From positions 1 to 64,000 of the forward strand of contig NZ_JARGNA010000009.1 in NCBI RefSeq assembly GCF_030167905.1: a DNA stretch of 64,000 nt, read 5' to 3'. A program made the position numbers and the translations under genes. This DNA comes from Flavobacterium terrisoli. Lineage in GTDB: Bacteria > Bacteroidota > Bacteroidia > Flavobacteriales > Flavobacteriaceae. Under the pieces are notes generated by a model. The model saw only the letters and a program-made list of their open reading frames with translations. It was not told the DNA's origin and made no database searches. Shown here one piece after another: positions 26,521 to 35,857 of this stretch (position 1 is its first letter; the number at the start of each line of letters is the position of its first letter).

Positions 26521-27522
26521 CTACATTAAGATATTGTTGACTGGTTGTAATGGTGGAGGAATATCTTTCTCCTCAAGCATTTCTCTCAAATCTATTTCAA
26601 TAGTCCTGCTCATGGCAGTTATCGGTATGTCATTAGCGCCACCTTCAAATGGATTCTCGGTGCTTTCTCCAACATTTTCAAGTACAAGGAAAATCCAGCC
26701 TATTATCACGCTAAAAGGAATTGTCAACCAAATACCGTAGGTCCCAAGATTATTAAATTCCTTTAATATCCCCAGTGGTGTCATAATGATGAAAAGGTGG
26801 ATAAAAAACACGCTGATACTAGCAAATTGTCGTGGGTATGGAAAATTTTTAATCCTTTCATTACGCCCTTGCTGATCGTAAAATTCTTTTAACACGGTAA
26901 CCATTTCAACATATTTTATAGTTTCAATACTGTTTTCGGCATTCAGTCTTCCGATGTGTTCCGATTGTAAACGAATAATCTGGGCAGCAGGATTGGCCAC
27001 CTTGGCAATTTGGGATAGTTCATCGGCAGGCAATAATCCTTCTAGATTATACTGTAGTGTTTCATCCCACTCCTGAACATTGTATTTCTTTGCATACTCT
27101 TTATAATTTGCCCGTACACGCACATTTTCCCATGCTCTTTGTTGACGCAGCTGAAAGCGTAAGGCTGTTAGCCATGCAATATGTCTGTATATTAAAGTCT
27201 TTTGTATGCTATGCGAATTCACAGCATCTTTCTTTATAAAATCTTTAGCCATGATACCCCAGGAACGACTGCTATTTACAATTGCTCCCCAAATTTGCCT
27301 TGCTTCCCAGGATCTTGCATAGGTTGCGTTATTTCGAAAGCCTGTTATAAATACTGCCGCTGTACCAATTAGGGTTACAGGTGCCCACGGAATATACAAC
27401 CAGTCCAATCCGCACAATTTGTAAAGCAATACAGGAATTGAGGCAACTATAAAGAGATAATAAATACTGCGTCTTGACCAAATAAGAAATTCGGATAAAG
27501 AGTAACGTCTTCCAGCGTGCAT
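26521..27522 (-). CDS. Bestrophin-like membrane channel (YneE family)
   Basis: A 333-residue inner-membrane protein. The N-terminus GRRYSLSEFLIWSRRSIYYL is followed by hydrophobic helices near residues 16-60, a cytoplasmic helical stretch with the RSWGIMAKDFIKKD and YRHIAWLTALRFQLR motifs, and two more helices near residues 225-290. A bestrophin signature FEGGANDIPITAMSRTIEIDLRE lies near the end. Bacterial bestrophins are cation or anion channels. It stands in the minus-strand run of small enzymes. Confidence 0.85.
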   Translation of the reverse strand: MHAGRRYSLSEFLIWSRRSIYYLFIVASIPVLLYKLCGLDWLYIPWAPVTLIGTAAVFITGFRNNATYARSWEARQIWGAIVNSSRSWGIMAKDFIKKDAVNSHSIQKTLIYRHIAWLTALRFQLRQQRAWENVRVRANYKEYAKKYNVQEWDETLQYNLEGLLPADELSQIAKVANPAAQIIRLQSEHIGRLNAENSIETIKYVEMVTVLKEFYDQQGRNERIKNFPYPRQFASISVFFIHLFIIMTPLGILKEFNNLGTYGIWLTIPFSVIIGWIFLVLENVGESTENPFEGGANDIPITAMSRTIEIDLREMLEEKDIPPPLQPVNNILM

Positions 27523-27564
27523 AATCTTAAGTTTTTAGTTAGTTGTATATCAAATTCTGAGAAA

Positions 27565-28035
27565 TTAATTTCCCGAAAGTCGCTGCATTACATCTGCAAA
27601 CTGGATTCCATCAAGGAATGCATCAACCTTAACAATTTTTCCATTCTTCATTTGCATGAACCATGCATAGGACATGTTATATGGCTTGCCGTCTTTTGCT
27701 GTAGCCTTTCCGTCTATAAGGGCAATTACTACATCATTTTCTGCATACAAGGCTCTAACAGTTGGAACGATTTTTTGCGAAAGCCTTTCATTAAGAGGAT
27801 TGATAACTTCATCCAGGAACTGTTTTTTACCATTGTAAGTTTTTGATAGTGGTGCACTTCCATTGATGGTCCATACCATATCATCTGTAAGAAGTTCGAA
27901 GAAGCTTCCTTCTGCCTTAGCCCAGCGATCAAAACCTGCCTTAATGATTCTTTTATTTTCAGCCTGTGTCTGTGCAGTTACATTCATTCCGAAGCTTGCC
28001 AATAAAGCAAAAACTGCCATTTTAATTGTTTTCAT
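27565..28035 (-). CDS. Secreted SnoaL/NTF2-like protein
   Basis: A 156-residue protein with a signal peptide (MKTIKMAVFALLASFGMNVTAQ) and an NTF2-like cone domain. Blocks are IKAGFDRWAKAEGSFFELLTDDMVWTI, NGKKQFLDEV and SYAWFMQMKNGKIVKVDAFLD. Such domains bind small hydrophobic ligands or act as isomerases or cyclases. It begins 20 nt after the stop of the next SDR gene upstream on the same strand, so an operon is likely. Confidence 0.8.
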   Translation of the reverse strand: MKTIKMAVFALLASFGMNVTAQTQAENKRIIKAGFDRWAKAEGSFFELLTDDMVWTINGSAPLSKTYNGKKQFLDEVINPLNERLSQKIVPTVRALYAENDVVIALIDGKATAKDGKPYNMSYAWFMQMKNGKIVKVDAFLDGIQFADVMQRLSGN

Positions 28036-28055
28036 AATAATAGATTTTCTAATAG

Positions 28056-28895
28056 TTAATTGTTTGAAAAGCCTGTTAGTAAAGTGATGTATTTCATTTT
28101 CTCAATTTCCGCCTGCATATCAGCGAGCTTCTTCGTAACCCTGTTATAAGCATCCTGACCAAGCAATAGTCGAAGTGGTGGATTTTCCATTTCACTGATT
28201 TCCAAAATGATTTGTGCAGCTCGTTCAGGATCACCTGGCTGATTGCCGTTATTCCCTTTTAATATATTCTTAAAGTTGCCCGCCGTGGCATCGTAGTCAG
28301 TGATGCTTTTTTTCGCTACGGCCAGCGAGCTATCTAAAAAATTAGTTCTAAACGCCCCCGGCTCGATAATCGTAACCTTGATGCCAAGATCTTTTACTTC
28401 ATGGTATAAGGCTTCTGAAAAACCTTCAACCGCATATTTAGCGGCATTGTAGATTCCAAAACCTGCAGAACTTACCAAACCTGAAGCTGATGATAGATTT
28501 ATAATATGACCGCTTCCGGCTTTACGCATTACAGGTAACACATAACGCGTCATTCTGATGGTAGCTTCAACGTTAATCGACAGTACTTTAGCAATTTCAT
28601 CTTCAGATGCCTCTTCAATTGCACCAACAAATCCAAATCCTGCATTGTTGATAAGTATATCAATTGTGCCATACTTTTCAGAAACATAACTTACCGCTTT
28701 CTCTACGTTTTCTTCATTCGTCAAATCAAGGCTGATTACTTCCAACAAAGGGTTTTTGATAACATTTTTATCAAATGTGTCAGCATCTCTCGTGGTGGCA
28801 ATAACAGTTTGATTTTTTGAGAGAAGATATCTCACGGCTGCAAAACCAATACCTTGCGATGCACCGGTAATAAGCCATACTTTATTGTTTTTCAT
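28056..28895 (-). CDS. Short-chain dehydrogenase/reductase
   Basis: A 279-residue classical SDR with GASQGIGFAA at residues 11-20, NNAGFGFVGAI near 86, serine in LSSASGLVSS, and the catalytic YNAAK near 155. The C-terminal part resembles oxidoreductases that fell into the retinol/ketoreductase-like group. Substrate unknown. It lies in a minus-strand run: ABM protein, SDR, SnoaL. Confidence 0.88.
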   Translation of the reverse strand: MKNNKVWLITGASQGIGFAAVRYLLSKNQTVIATTRDADTFDKNVIKNPLLEVISLDLTNEENVEKAVSYVSEKYGTIDILINNAGFGFVGAIEEASEDEIAKVLSINVEATIRMTRYVLPVMRKAGSGHIINLSSASGLVSSAGFGIYNAAKYAVEGFSEALYHEVKDLGIKVTIIEPGAFRTNFLDSSLAVAKKSITDYDATAGNFKNILKGNNGNQPGDPERAAQIILEISEMENPPLRLLLGQDAYNRVTKKLADMQAEIEKMKYITLLTGFSNN

Positions 28896-28908
28896 AATAT
28901 GTTTTTAT

Positions 28909-29559
28909 TTAATGTTCTTTGCTTATGTCAGTAGCGAACAGAATGGAATCTAAAACAGTTCCTTTAAGTAACGATCCAACCTTGTTTACTAGTTCAATTG
29001 TGGTTTGCTGCGTATTATGATGATCTAAATCTTCTTGCTTTTCCCAACGTTCGTATAGTACAAATAGATTATCATCACCTATAACTTTGTGGAAATGAAA
29101 CTCCACGTTGCCACGCTCTTGTCTAACTATTGGAACAAATTTTTCAAATAATTCAACTAGTTTTTCACCATTCCCAGGGCTCACCTCAAATGGTACGATA
29201 AGTGTGGTCAATGCTCTATGTTCCTGCTTTTTCAAGTCTTCTTTTAAAGGCCATAAATCAACTAGGTAATTCATTTCAATAGGATCGGTCAGATCATTTG
29301 CCTGAAGGTCAAAAGCGGCAGTTGTATAAGGTTGCTTGAAATGATTTTCTAAAGATGCTTGATCCTGCCAGCGCTCAAATAAGTAGAAAGAATTCGGCTG
29401 ATTATTTGCCTCATAAAGCTCCATTTTTAAATTTCCACTTTCCGTCCAAGCTCCATGAACATCATCAAGCAATGCTGATTTCGCTTTATCCTGGCTTTCT
29501 GCTTTTGCGGCAACTTTTACAAATAGTGTTACCGAATTGTGTTTATTTTGTGTTTCCAT
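28909..29559 (-). CDS. Double ABM-domain protein (putative quinol monooxygenase)
   Basis: A 216-residue protein made of two antibiotic-biosynthesis-monooxygenase domains in tandem. The first has SVTLFVKVAAKAESQ and FYLFERWQDQASLENHFKQP; the second has TTLIVPFEVSPGNGEKLVELF and FVLYERWEKQEDLDHHNTQ. The two halves pair as a pseudo-dimer. Homologous single-domain enzymes oxidise quinols or other small aromatics. It is next to two SDR genes and is probably co-transcribed with them. Confidence 0.85.
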   Translation of the reverse strand: METQNKHNSVTLFVKVAAKAESQDKAKSALLDDVHGAWTESGNLKMELYEANNQPNSFYLFERWQDQASLENHFKQPYTTAAFDLQANDLTDPIEMNYLVDLWPLKEDLKKQEHRALTTLIVPFEVSPGNGEKLVELFEKFVPIVRQERGNVEFHFHKVIGDDNLFVLYERWEKQEDLDHHNTQQTTIELVNKVGSLLKGTVLDSILFATDISKEH

Positions 29560-29571
29560 GATATTGATTTT

Positions 29572-30216
29572 TTATTGATGAAATTCTACTGATGTTCTCT
29601 CACTATATAGTTTCCAAAATAAGTCTGCAAGAATTAGAGGTGAATGGGTTTCACTGTCAGACAAAATAAATCCTGCTACAGTAAGTAGTCCTACATAAAT
29701 ATCGTCTTGTTTCAGACGGTCATGTAATTGCAATGCCAGACTTCTGATTCCGGCCTTACCTATTGATAGAGAACCGTACTCAGCACTTGGTGTGATTGCC
29801 AAGCCACCACCAGTTAATAGGAAAGCACCTTTTTTCTGTTTTAGTCCTTCACGTGTAAGTTGTAACGAATGCAATGCATTGGCAACATTGATCGTAAATT
29901 CCTGCGTAAGGCTTTCAGAGGTTTCTTCTAAAATATCTTTTGCTTTTAAAACAGCCGCATTGTAGAAAACTGCATCAAACCCCGAATTGATTTCGGATAA
30001 TGATGTAATAGCACTAGTAAGCTGTTCTGCACTACCTGCGTCGGCTGTCGCGTAATTCACTTCAATACCTTGATGATTCAATTCCGATTTTATTTTTTCA
30101 AGATTTTCTTGATTTCTGCTGATGAGATTAATTGTAAATTCCTTTGAAGCAAATTTTTTAGCAACTCCAAGACTTAAACCTGGACCTGCTCCGATTATTA
30201 AAATTGACTTTTTCAT
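29572..30216 (-). CDS. Atypical SDR-family protein
   Basis: A 214-residue, short SDR. The nucleotide-binding motif is present as IGAGPGLSLGVAKKF (residues 7-21) and NAAVL takes the place of NNAG. The region where YxxxK is expected reads AEYGSLSIGKAG, with the tyrosine three residues too far from the lysine. Catalysis by the usual route is therefore doubtful. The 19-bp shared motif lies about 105 bp upstream. Confidence 0.78.
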   Translation of the reverse strand: MKKSILIIGAGPGLSLGVAKKFASKEFTINLISRNQENLEKIKSELNHQGIEVNYATADAGSAEQLTSAITSLSEINSGFDAVFYNAAVLKAKDILEETSESLTQEFTINVANALHSLQLTREGLKQKKGAFLLTGGGLAITPSAEYGSLSIGKAGIRSLALQLHDRLKQDDIYVGLLTVAGFILSDSETHSPLILADLFWKLYSERTSVEFHQ

Positions 30217-30320
30217 TTTTTTAGTATTTTATGTTTATCAATAAGATTTAACTATCCTATTTTGTTGATACAAAGTTCCATACAAAGCAGTCCTCAACTT
30301 TTACGAATTGCAAAGCCAGT

Positions 30321-30339
30321 ATTATGAATATCAAAGATT
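30321..30339 (-). promoter_or_regulatory. 19-bp shared motif, copy 1
   Basis: ATTATGAATATCAAAGATT, one base different from two exact copies at 32847 and 37773. It lies 105 bp before the start of the atypical SDR gene. It may be an AraC-type operator; the binding protein is not known. Confidence 0.5.
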
Positions 30340-30372
30340 TCGATAGATTCCGTTAATTTTCAGTAGGGAGCA

Positions 30373-30407
30373 AAAAAAATCCCCTGTCTGCGACAGGGGG
30401 ATTTTTT
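30373..30407. terminator. Strong hairpin terminator after the AraC gene
   Basis: ATCCCCCTGTC / GACAGGGGAT arms with a short loop and long A/T tracts on both sides (AAAAAAAAT ... ATTTTTTAT). Confidence 0.85.
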
Positions 30408-30426
30408 ATAATAAAGAGTAAAGCAT

Positions 30427-31359
30427 TTAAAAGCTTCTCCTGAATTCTGCAGGTGTAAAACCTGTATTTTTTTTAAAGAATTGACTAAAGTTCGGTTGTT
30501 CAGCAAACCCAATACTGTAACTGATATCCTGAAGGCTCCAGTCAGTCTGTACCAAAAGGGCTTTCGCTTCATCAAGTATTCGGTTACGGATATGTGTGCT
30601 AGCATTTTGGCCTGTGTGTTTTTTCAAAACAGCATTCAGGTAATTGGGGTGCATTTGAAGGTCATTGGCAAATTCCTTCGCTGTTTTGATCCTTATAGGA
30701 GTCGTATAATTGATACCGGAAGTTTCCTTTTCCAGAAGATTGAAAAAATGATGTATGTGTGAGTAATCTTCTGTTACCTCATCTGGTTTTGGATATCGTG
30801 CAACCTTCATGCTCTCCACCATCAGCAATTGCAAAAAAGCCTGCATGGCATCTTCTTTATAATCGCCATTATCAGTATCCAATTCTTCTGCCTGCATCCT
30901 TTCAAAATACTGACTGATACGAGGCACTTCGTCTTCAGTCAGGCGGATGACGCTTTTGGATTTGTCGGAAAACAGTCCAAATTTATCAATGATTGCCTTG
31001 AGTTGTAAATGATGATTAATGAATGATTTTTTGAATAACACATAAAAGCCGCCCGATTCAGCCTCTGAAAGGTTCTTCCATGAAATAATATCATTAGGAT
31101 GAATAAACAGCAATGTTGGTTCCTCTATATAGTAAGTATTAAGGCCCATAGTAAACACCCCTTGTCCCTTTGTAATCAACATAGCTTTATAAAACTCCCT
31201 GCGATTTGGCGACAGATAACTTCGGCATTCATGTTGCTCACGGTTAAAAACCCTAATGTTCCAGTCTTCAAAAAATCCACGAAAAACAGGAATCATATCA
31301 GGTAAATCCCTGAGCGTATTAATTTCTTTGCTATCGAGTGTTTCTGTAATCATTCTCAT
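30427..31359 (-). CDS. AraC family transcriptional regulator
   Basis: A 310-residue regulator. An N-terminal cupin-like sensor (NREQHECRSYLSPNRREFYK to FVLFKKSF-type strands) is followed by an AraC-type double HTH over the last 100 residues. Helices are seen as TAKEFANDLQMHPNYLNAVL and SLQDISYSIGFAEQPNFSQF, ending FTPAEFRRS. It is a close paralogue of the regulator at 34898, with shared SYLSPNRR, GLNTYYI and HPNDIISW. It probably controls the flanking SDR genes. Confidence 0.9.
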   Translation of the reverse strand: MRMITETLDSKEINTLRDLPDMIPVFRGFFEDWNIRVFNREQHECRSYLSPNRREFYKAMLITKGQGVFTMGLNTYYIEEPTLLFIHPNDIISWKNLSEAESGGFYVLFKKSFINHHLQLKAIIDKFGLFSDKSKSVIRLTEDEVPRISQYFERMQAEELDTDNGDYKEDAMQAFLQLLMVESMKVARYPKPDEVTEDYSHIHHFFNLLEKETSGINYTTPIRIKTAKEFANDLQMHPNYLNAVLKKHTGQNASTHIRNRILDEAKALLVQTDWSLQDISYSIGFAEQPNFSQFFKKNTGFTPAEFRRSF

Positions 31360-31486
31360 TTTTGTTTGGTTTTGTAAAGTTAGAAAAAGAAATTATATTT
31401 TAAAATAGATAGGACTTGAATATAAAATCATACGGACGACTTTAAAAATCGCCCGTATTGATTGTCACGGTTAAACCAAATCTGGA

Positions 31487-32302
31487 TTAAATTCTGTTTT
31501 CCCAAGCTTTCAATTGGTGCTCTTTCAACATGTCTTCTACAAACTGCGGAACTACATTTCTAAATTTCCCTTCGTCTGATGGTACAATTTCAATAATGGC
31601 ATCAATCATTTCCTGTGGATCCAATCTTCCTTCCGGTGTGCCTAATAGTGAATCGAAATTGGCTTTCATGTCAGCACGTTTAGTGAAGTTTACTTCGTCA
31701 TCCAACCAACGGAAGGCATTTTCGGCCATAGTTTCATTGAAACCGGTTAAATAAGCACCCGGGTTAACAGTTTGGATTTTGATTCCGTATGGATTTAATT
31801 CATCTGCCAAAGCTTCTGCTACCGCTTCTAAAGCATGTTTGGTTGAAACGTAGATTCCGTAACCTGATGGAGTGAATAATCCACCCATTGAAGAGGTAAA
31901 TACGATTTTCCCTTTTTTACCTTCTCTGATCCATTTGGCTGCAAATAATTGCGACATATGCAATGGTGCAAACAAGTTAGTTTCAAAGTTGGCACGAACT
32001 AGGTCAAGAGGAATTTCGAATGCCGGCCCACTTTCGCCAATACCCGCATTACTAAAGAAAATGTCAATGTCGCGTTTCACTGCGTTGGCCACATCATACT
32101 TGTCAAGGATGTCAAGCTTTACAACCTCAATGTTGTCCTGTAAGCCTGCAGCTTCTACTTTTTTGCGCATTTCAGTCAACTGCGGAGCAATCTGCACACC
32201 GGCAATAATTTTGTGTCCTAGTCTAGCTAAACCAAAGGCTGCTCCTTCACCAAATCCGGAAGCTGCTCCGGTAATTAAAATTGTTTTTTTTGTTGTACTC
32301 AT
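31487..32302 (-). CDS. Short-chain dehydrogenase/reductase
   Basis: A 271-residue SDR with GAASGFGEGAA near residue 12, a variant FSNAGIGES in place of NNAG, SSMGGLFTPSG and the catalytic YVSTK near residue 155. Codon use matches its neighbours. Substrate unknown. It lies 46 nt downstream of the GlcG-like gene on the same strand, so the two may form an operon. Confidence 0.88.
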   Translation of the reverse strand: MSTTKKTILITGAASGFGEGAAFGLARLGHKIIAGVQIAPQLTEMRKKVEAAGLQDNIEVVKLDILDKYDVANAVKRDIDIFFSNAGIGESGPAFEIPLDLVRANFETNLFAPLHMSQLFAAKWIREGKKGKIVFTSSMGGLFTPSGYGIYVSTKHALEAVAEALADELNPYGIKIQTVNPGAYLTGFNETMAENAFRWLDDEVNFTKRADMKANFDSLLGTPEGRLDPQEMIDAIIEIVPSDEGKFRNVVPQFVEDMLKEHQLKAWENRI

Positions 32303-32348
32303 GATTTCTAATTTTTAATTGTTTTTAAAATGATATTTAGTTAAATTG

Positions 32349-32741
32349 TTATACTTCACTTCCTGCGGTTGCGATTTCAAAATCCTGGTCAGGACTTCCT
32401 CCTGATACACCTATGTACGCGACAATTTCATCTCCTGATTTTACAGGAACACCACCTTTAAATCCTACAAGTCCTCCATTGGTATTTACCATTCCGTACG
32501 TCTTGTTTTCAGGGTTAAGGAATTCGCCTACGGCTTCAGAATTCATACGGAACAGCATCGCTGTTTTAGCTTTTCCCATTGCAATATCAATAGACCCCAG
32601 GTATGCATCATCCATTCTTACGAATGCTTTAATATGACCTGCTGTGTCAAGAACTGTAATATTGGCATTTACGCCAATTTCATTTGCTTTACTAATCGCT
32701 TGATCTAAGGATTTGAAAGCTTGTTTTTGTGTAATTTCCAT
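32349..32741 (-). CDS. GlcG/HbpS (DUF336) heme- or ligand-binding protein
   Basis: A 130-residue protein of the GlcG/HbpS family, with ANITVLDTAGHIKAFVRMDD near residue 30, IDIAMGKAKTA, and GGVPVKSGDEIVAYIGVSGG near the end. Relatives bind heme or corrinoids or act as small enzymes. It is upstream of the SDR at 31487 and has the 19-bp shared motif 106 bp before its start. Confidence 0.85.
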   Translation of the reverse strand: MEITQKQAFKSLDQAISKANEIGVNANITVLDTAGHIKAFVRMDDAYLGSIDIAMGKAKTAMLFRMNSEAVGEFLNPENKTYGMVNTNGGLVGFKGGVPVKSGDEIVAYIGVSGGSPDQDFEIATAGSEV

Positions 32742-32846
32742 GATGATTATTTTTTTAAGATTACTATTTGATAAATGTTATTGTTTTTATCTGAAGCAAA
32801 GTTGCGACGAAACCAAGAGGTAGGTTGTAGTAATAACAAAGGCATG

Positions 32847-32865
32847 ATTATGAAAATCAAAGATT
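32847..32865 (-). promoter_or_regulatory. 19-bp shared motif, copy 2
   Basis: ATTATGAAAATCAAAGATT, 106 bp upstream of the GlcG-like gene. It lies in a 351-nt divergent gap (32742-33092) which otherwise shows only AT-rich sequence. Confidence 0.55.
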
Positions 32866-33092
32866 AGAACATAAAAACATATATGTTATTGATTATCAAT
32901 CTGGTAAATTTTCAAAATTTTAATCCACTGGTCGTTGAAAAGAAAAAACCAACGTTATAGCTCTGAAAATCATCAAAATATTTTTATCCGACTCACAGTC
33001 GAATCGTCATTTTGGTTACAATCAAACTCAATACGGCAACCTGAAACTTGATAATTAACTTCAAATTTGTAGTATCATTAAACAGAATAAAA

Positions 33093-33899
33093 ATGCAAAA
33101 GACAGTTTTCATCACAGGAGCATCAGCAGGGCTGGGAAAAGCAACTGCCAAATTATTTCAAGCAAAAGGCTGGAATGTGATTGCAACTATGAGAAATCCG
33201 GATAAAGAAACCGAACTGAACCAGCTTCAAAATGTAACCTTATTACAATTGGACGTTTCCAATACTAATCAGATAGACCAAGTTGTTAATGATACCTTAC
33301 ACAATCATTCTGTAGATGTTGTTGTAAATAATGCAGGATATGGGCTAATTGGTGTGCTTGAAGCATTGTCGGATGACCAAATTATTCGGCAGGTCAATAC
33401 CAATTTATTAGGAGTGATTAGGGTCACTAAAGCATTCATACCCTATTTCCGTGAAAAGCAGAATGGTGTTTTCATTAATATTTCCTCTATGCTGGGCTTA
33501 TGGGGCTATCCAACTTGTTCTGTTTATTCTGCTACTAAATTTGCCATAGATGGTTTTTCAGAAAGTTTAGCCTATGAACTTGCTGCCTTTGGAATTCAGG
33601 TAAAGATCATTGCACCTGGAGGGATAAAAACTGATTTTGCAGGTCGCTCCTTAGAGGGTGCCGAGCACAACGCCTACTCTAAATTGGAAAAAAAGGTAAT
33701 GGAAGGTTACACACCTGAAATGATCGAAAAATTCGCCTCGCCTGAAAGCATTGCAACTGTAATATATAATGCTGCGGTAGATGGAAATAGTCGACTTCGT
33801 TACGTTGTAGGAAAGGATGCAGAACCTGAATTTCAGGAAATAGAAGAATTGGGAGGTGAAGCACATTTCAATAAGCTAAAAAATAGATTCATTCTCTAA
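33093..33899 (+). CDS. Short-chain dehydrogenase/reductase
   Basis: A 268-residue SDR with GASAGLGKAT near residue 8, NNAGYGLIGVLE near 80, SSMLGLWG and the catalytic YSATK near residue 148. The ATG at 33093 (MQKTVFIT) is preferred over 33048, which adds a leader without homology. It is divergent from the GlcG-like gene and is followed 39 nt later by an AraC gene on the same strand. Confidence 0.88.
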   Translation: MQKTVFITGASAGLGKATAKLFQAKGWNVIATMRNPDKETELNQLQNVTLLQLDVSNTNQIDQVVNDTLHNHSVDVVVNNAGYGLIGVLEALSDDQIIRQVNTNLLGVIRVTKAFIPYFREKQNGVFINISSMLGLWGYPTCSVYSATKFAIDGFSESLAYELAAFGIQVKIIAPGGIKTDFAGRSLEGAEHNAYSKLEKKVMEGYTPEMIEKFASPESIATVIYNAAVDGNSRLRYVVGKDAEPEFQEIEELGGEAHFNKLKNRFIL

Positions 33900-33938
33900 A
33901 ATTTTCATTGCAAAAATGAAAAGGATAATTTTGTAACT

Positions 33939-34853
33939 ATGAAAAAAGATACTAAAATAGCAAGGTTTGACTCCTTATCTGAACTAAATAAAGTGCTTGG
34001 GCTCCCAAAGCCTCTGCATCCTTTAGTTAATTTAGCAAACTATGCCGATATAACTACCCCTTTTGACGAGCAGCCTGAAACATTTCAGCTCAACTTTTAT
34101 AAAATATCGTACAAATTCAATCTCAGCGGCAAAATAGGATACGGACAGAACAGTTATGATTTTGCCGAAGGTAGAATGGCCTTTATAGCTCCAAATCAAA
34201 TATTGTCGCGAGGAAGTGCCGATCAGGATGTGTCTGGGCATACCTTATTAATCCATCCCGATTTTATCCGCAATTATCCTTTGGGGAAAAAAATCAAAAC
34301 TTTCGGATTCTTTTCCTATTCGGCTAATGAGGCGCTGTACATTTCCGAAAAAGAGAAGCAGACTATCTTCTCTGTTTTTGAAAACATCAAAGCAGAATTA
34401 AGCAACAATATTGACGATTTTAGCCAAGATGTTTTGATTGCCCATTTTGAGGTTTTGCTCCATTATAGTAATAGGTTTTATAAGCGCCAGTTCATTACCC
34501 GTAAAGCAGTGAACCATGATTTGCTTACAAAAATGGAATCGCTTTTAGACACTCATTTTGAACACGAAACATCATCGCAGGAAGGATTGCCAACGGTTGA
34601 ATTGCTGGCAGACCATCTGAACGTGTCACCTAGATATCTAAGCGACATGCTTCGGTCGCTTACCGGTCAAAATGCGCAACAGCACATTCATGACAAATTG
34701 ATTGAAAAAGCAAAAGAATATTTATCGACAACCAGTTGGTCCGTTTCAGAAATTGCATACCGTTTAGGTTTTGAACATTCCCAATCGTTCAGCAGGCTTT
34801 TTAAGAAGAAAACCAAACTCACCCCAATTGAATTTAAAAACTCATTAAATTAA
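33939..34853 (+). CDS. AraC family transcriptional regulator
   Basis: A 304-residue regulator with a cupin-type sensor domain (KISYKFNLSGKIGYG, FIAPNQILSRGSAD, LLIHPDFIRNYPLG) and a C-terminal AraC double HTH (VELLADHLNVSPRYLSDML and SVSEIAYRLGFEHSQSFSRLF, ending LTPIEFKNSLN). It differs in its sensor domain from the paralogue pair at 30427 and 34898. It follows the SDR at 33093 on the same strand and is likely its regulator. Confidence 0.88.
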   Translation: MKKDTKIARFDSLSELNKVLGLPKPLHPLVNLANYADITTPFDEQPETFQLNFYKISYKFNLSGKIGYGQNSYDFAEGRMAFIAPNQILSRGSADQDVSGHTLLIHPDFIRNYPLGKKIKTFGFFSYSANEALYISEKEKQTIFSVFENIKAELSNNIDDFSQDVLIAHFEVLLHYSNRFYKRQFITRKAVNHDLLTKMESLLDTHFEHETSSQEGLPTVELLADHLNVSPRYLSDMLRSLTGQNAQQHIHDKLIEKAKEYLSTTSWSVSEIAYRLGFEHSQSFSRLFKKKTKLTPIEFKNSLN

Positions 34854-34897
34854 TTATGAGCCTATTGCAGTGATTGTTAAACTAATAAAGATGGCTT

Positions 34898-35824
34898 ATG
34901 AGAAGCAATAATGCGAGCAAAAAAATTGAGATGCTGAGTGATATTCAGGATATTGTACCTGTGTTGCAGGTTGGCTTCGATAATTGCCCTGTTAAAGTAG
35001 TTGACCGTCAAAAATTCCCATGTAAAAACTACCTATCTCCAAACCGGCGACAATTTTATATGATTATTATGTTTACTGGTAGCAAAGGAATATTTACCCT
35101 TGGTCTCAATACATATTACATAGACAAATCAATGATCTTTTTCGTTCACCCAAATGATATAATTTCCTGGCAAAATATGCAGGAAACACAATCTGGATAT
35201 TACGTATTGTTTAAAAAAGACTACATCGAAAAACACCCTACCTTTAAATCTACCATCGAAAAGTTGGGTGTATACAGTGATAAAACGAAAAGGGGAATAA
35301 TTGTAGAAGACGAATATTTGCCTCGGCTTAATAGTATTTGGAAAGATTTAGAAGAGGAAGAATCGCGCGAAGTAAGTTTTGCTAATGAATCCATTCAAGC
35401 GTATCTGCAATTAATAGTAATTGAAAGTTGCCGCATTGCAAAATTTTCTGAACCTGATGCCGTTACCGAAGATTTTACGCATATCCATCGTTTCTTTAAT
35501 CTATTGGAAGAAGAAACAGCCAATATTAATTATGAAAATCCCATTAGATTAAAGACCGCAAAAGAATTTGCCCACTCCTTAGCAGTGCATCCCAATCACC
35601 TAAATAGCTTGGTTAAAAAACATACAGGACAAAACCTTAGCACGCACATAAAAAATCGCATTCTTGAAGAATCTAAAGTGATGTTATTGCAGACGATGTG
35701 GTCATTACAGGAAATCAGTTACGCTGTTGGATTTGCCGATCAGCCGAACTTCAATTTCTTTTTTAAGAAGAATACGGGGATTACGCCTCATGAATTCAGA
35801 AGGGCAAATTCATCCGTCAATTAA
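34898..35824 (+). CDS. AraC family transcriptional regulator (paralogue of 30427)
   Basis: A 308-residue regulator. It aligns end to end with the 30427 protein, sharing NYLSPNRRQFY, GLNTYYID, HPNDIISWQN, YYVLFKK, TEDFTHIHRFFNLLEEET and the HTH SLQEISYAVGFADQPNFNFF. The pair must have come from duplication. It is 44 nt after another AraC gene and convergent with the MFS gene. Confidence 0.9.
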   Translation: MRSNNASKKIEMLSDIQDIVPVLQVGFDNCPVKVVDRQKFPCKNYLSPNRRQFYMIIMFTGSKGIFTLGLNTYYIDKSMIFFVHPNDIISWQNMQETQSGYYVLFKKDYIEKHPTFKSTIEKLGVYSDKTKRGIIVEDEYLPRLNSIWKDLEEEESREVSFANESIQAYLQLIVIESCRIAKFSEPDAVTEDFTHIHRFFNLLEEETANINYENPIRLKTAKEFAHSLAVHPNHLNSLVKKHTGQNLSTHIKNRILEESKVMLLQTMWSLQEISYAVGFADQPNFNFFFKKNTGITPHEFRRANSSVN

Positions 35825-35857
35825 AAATGAATTGATGTTATTAATTATTTCAGATGT

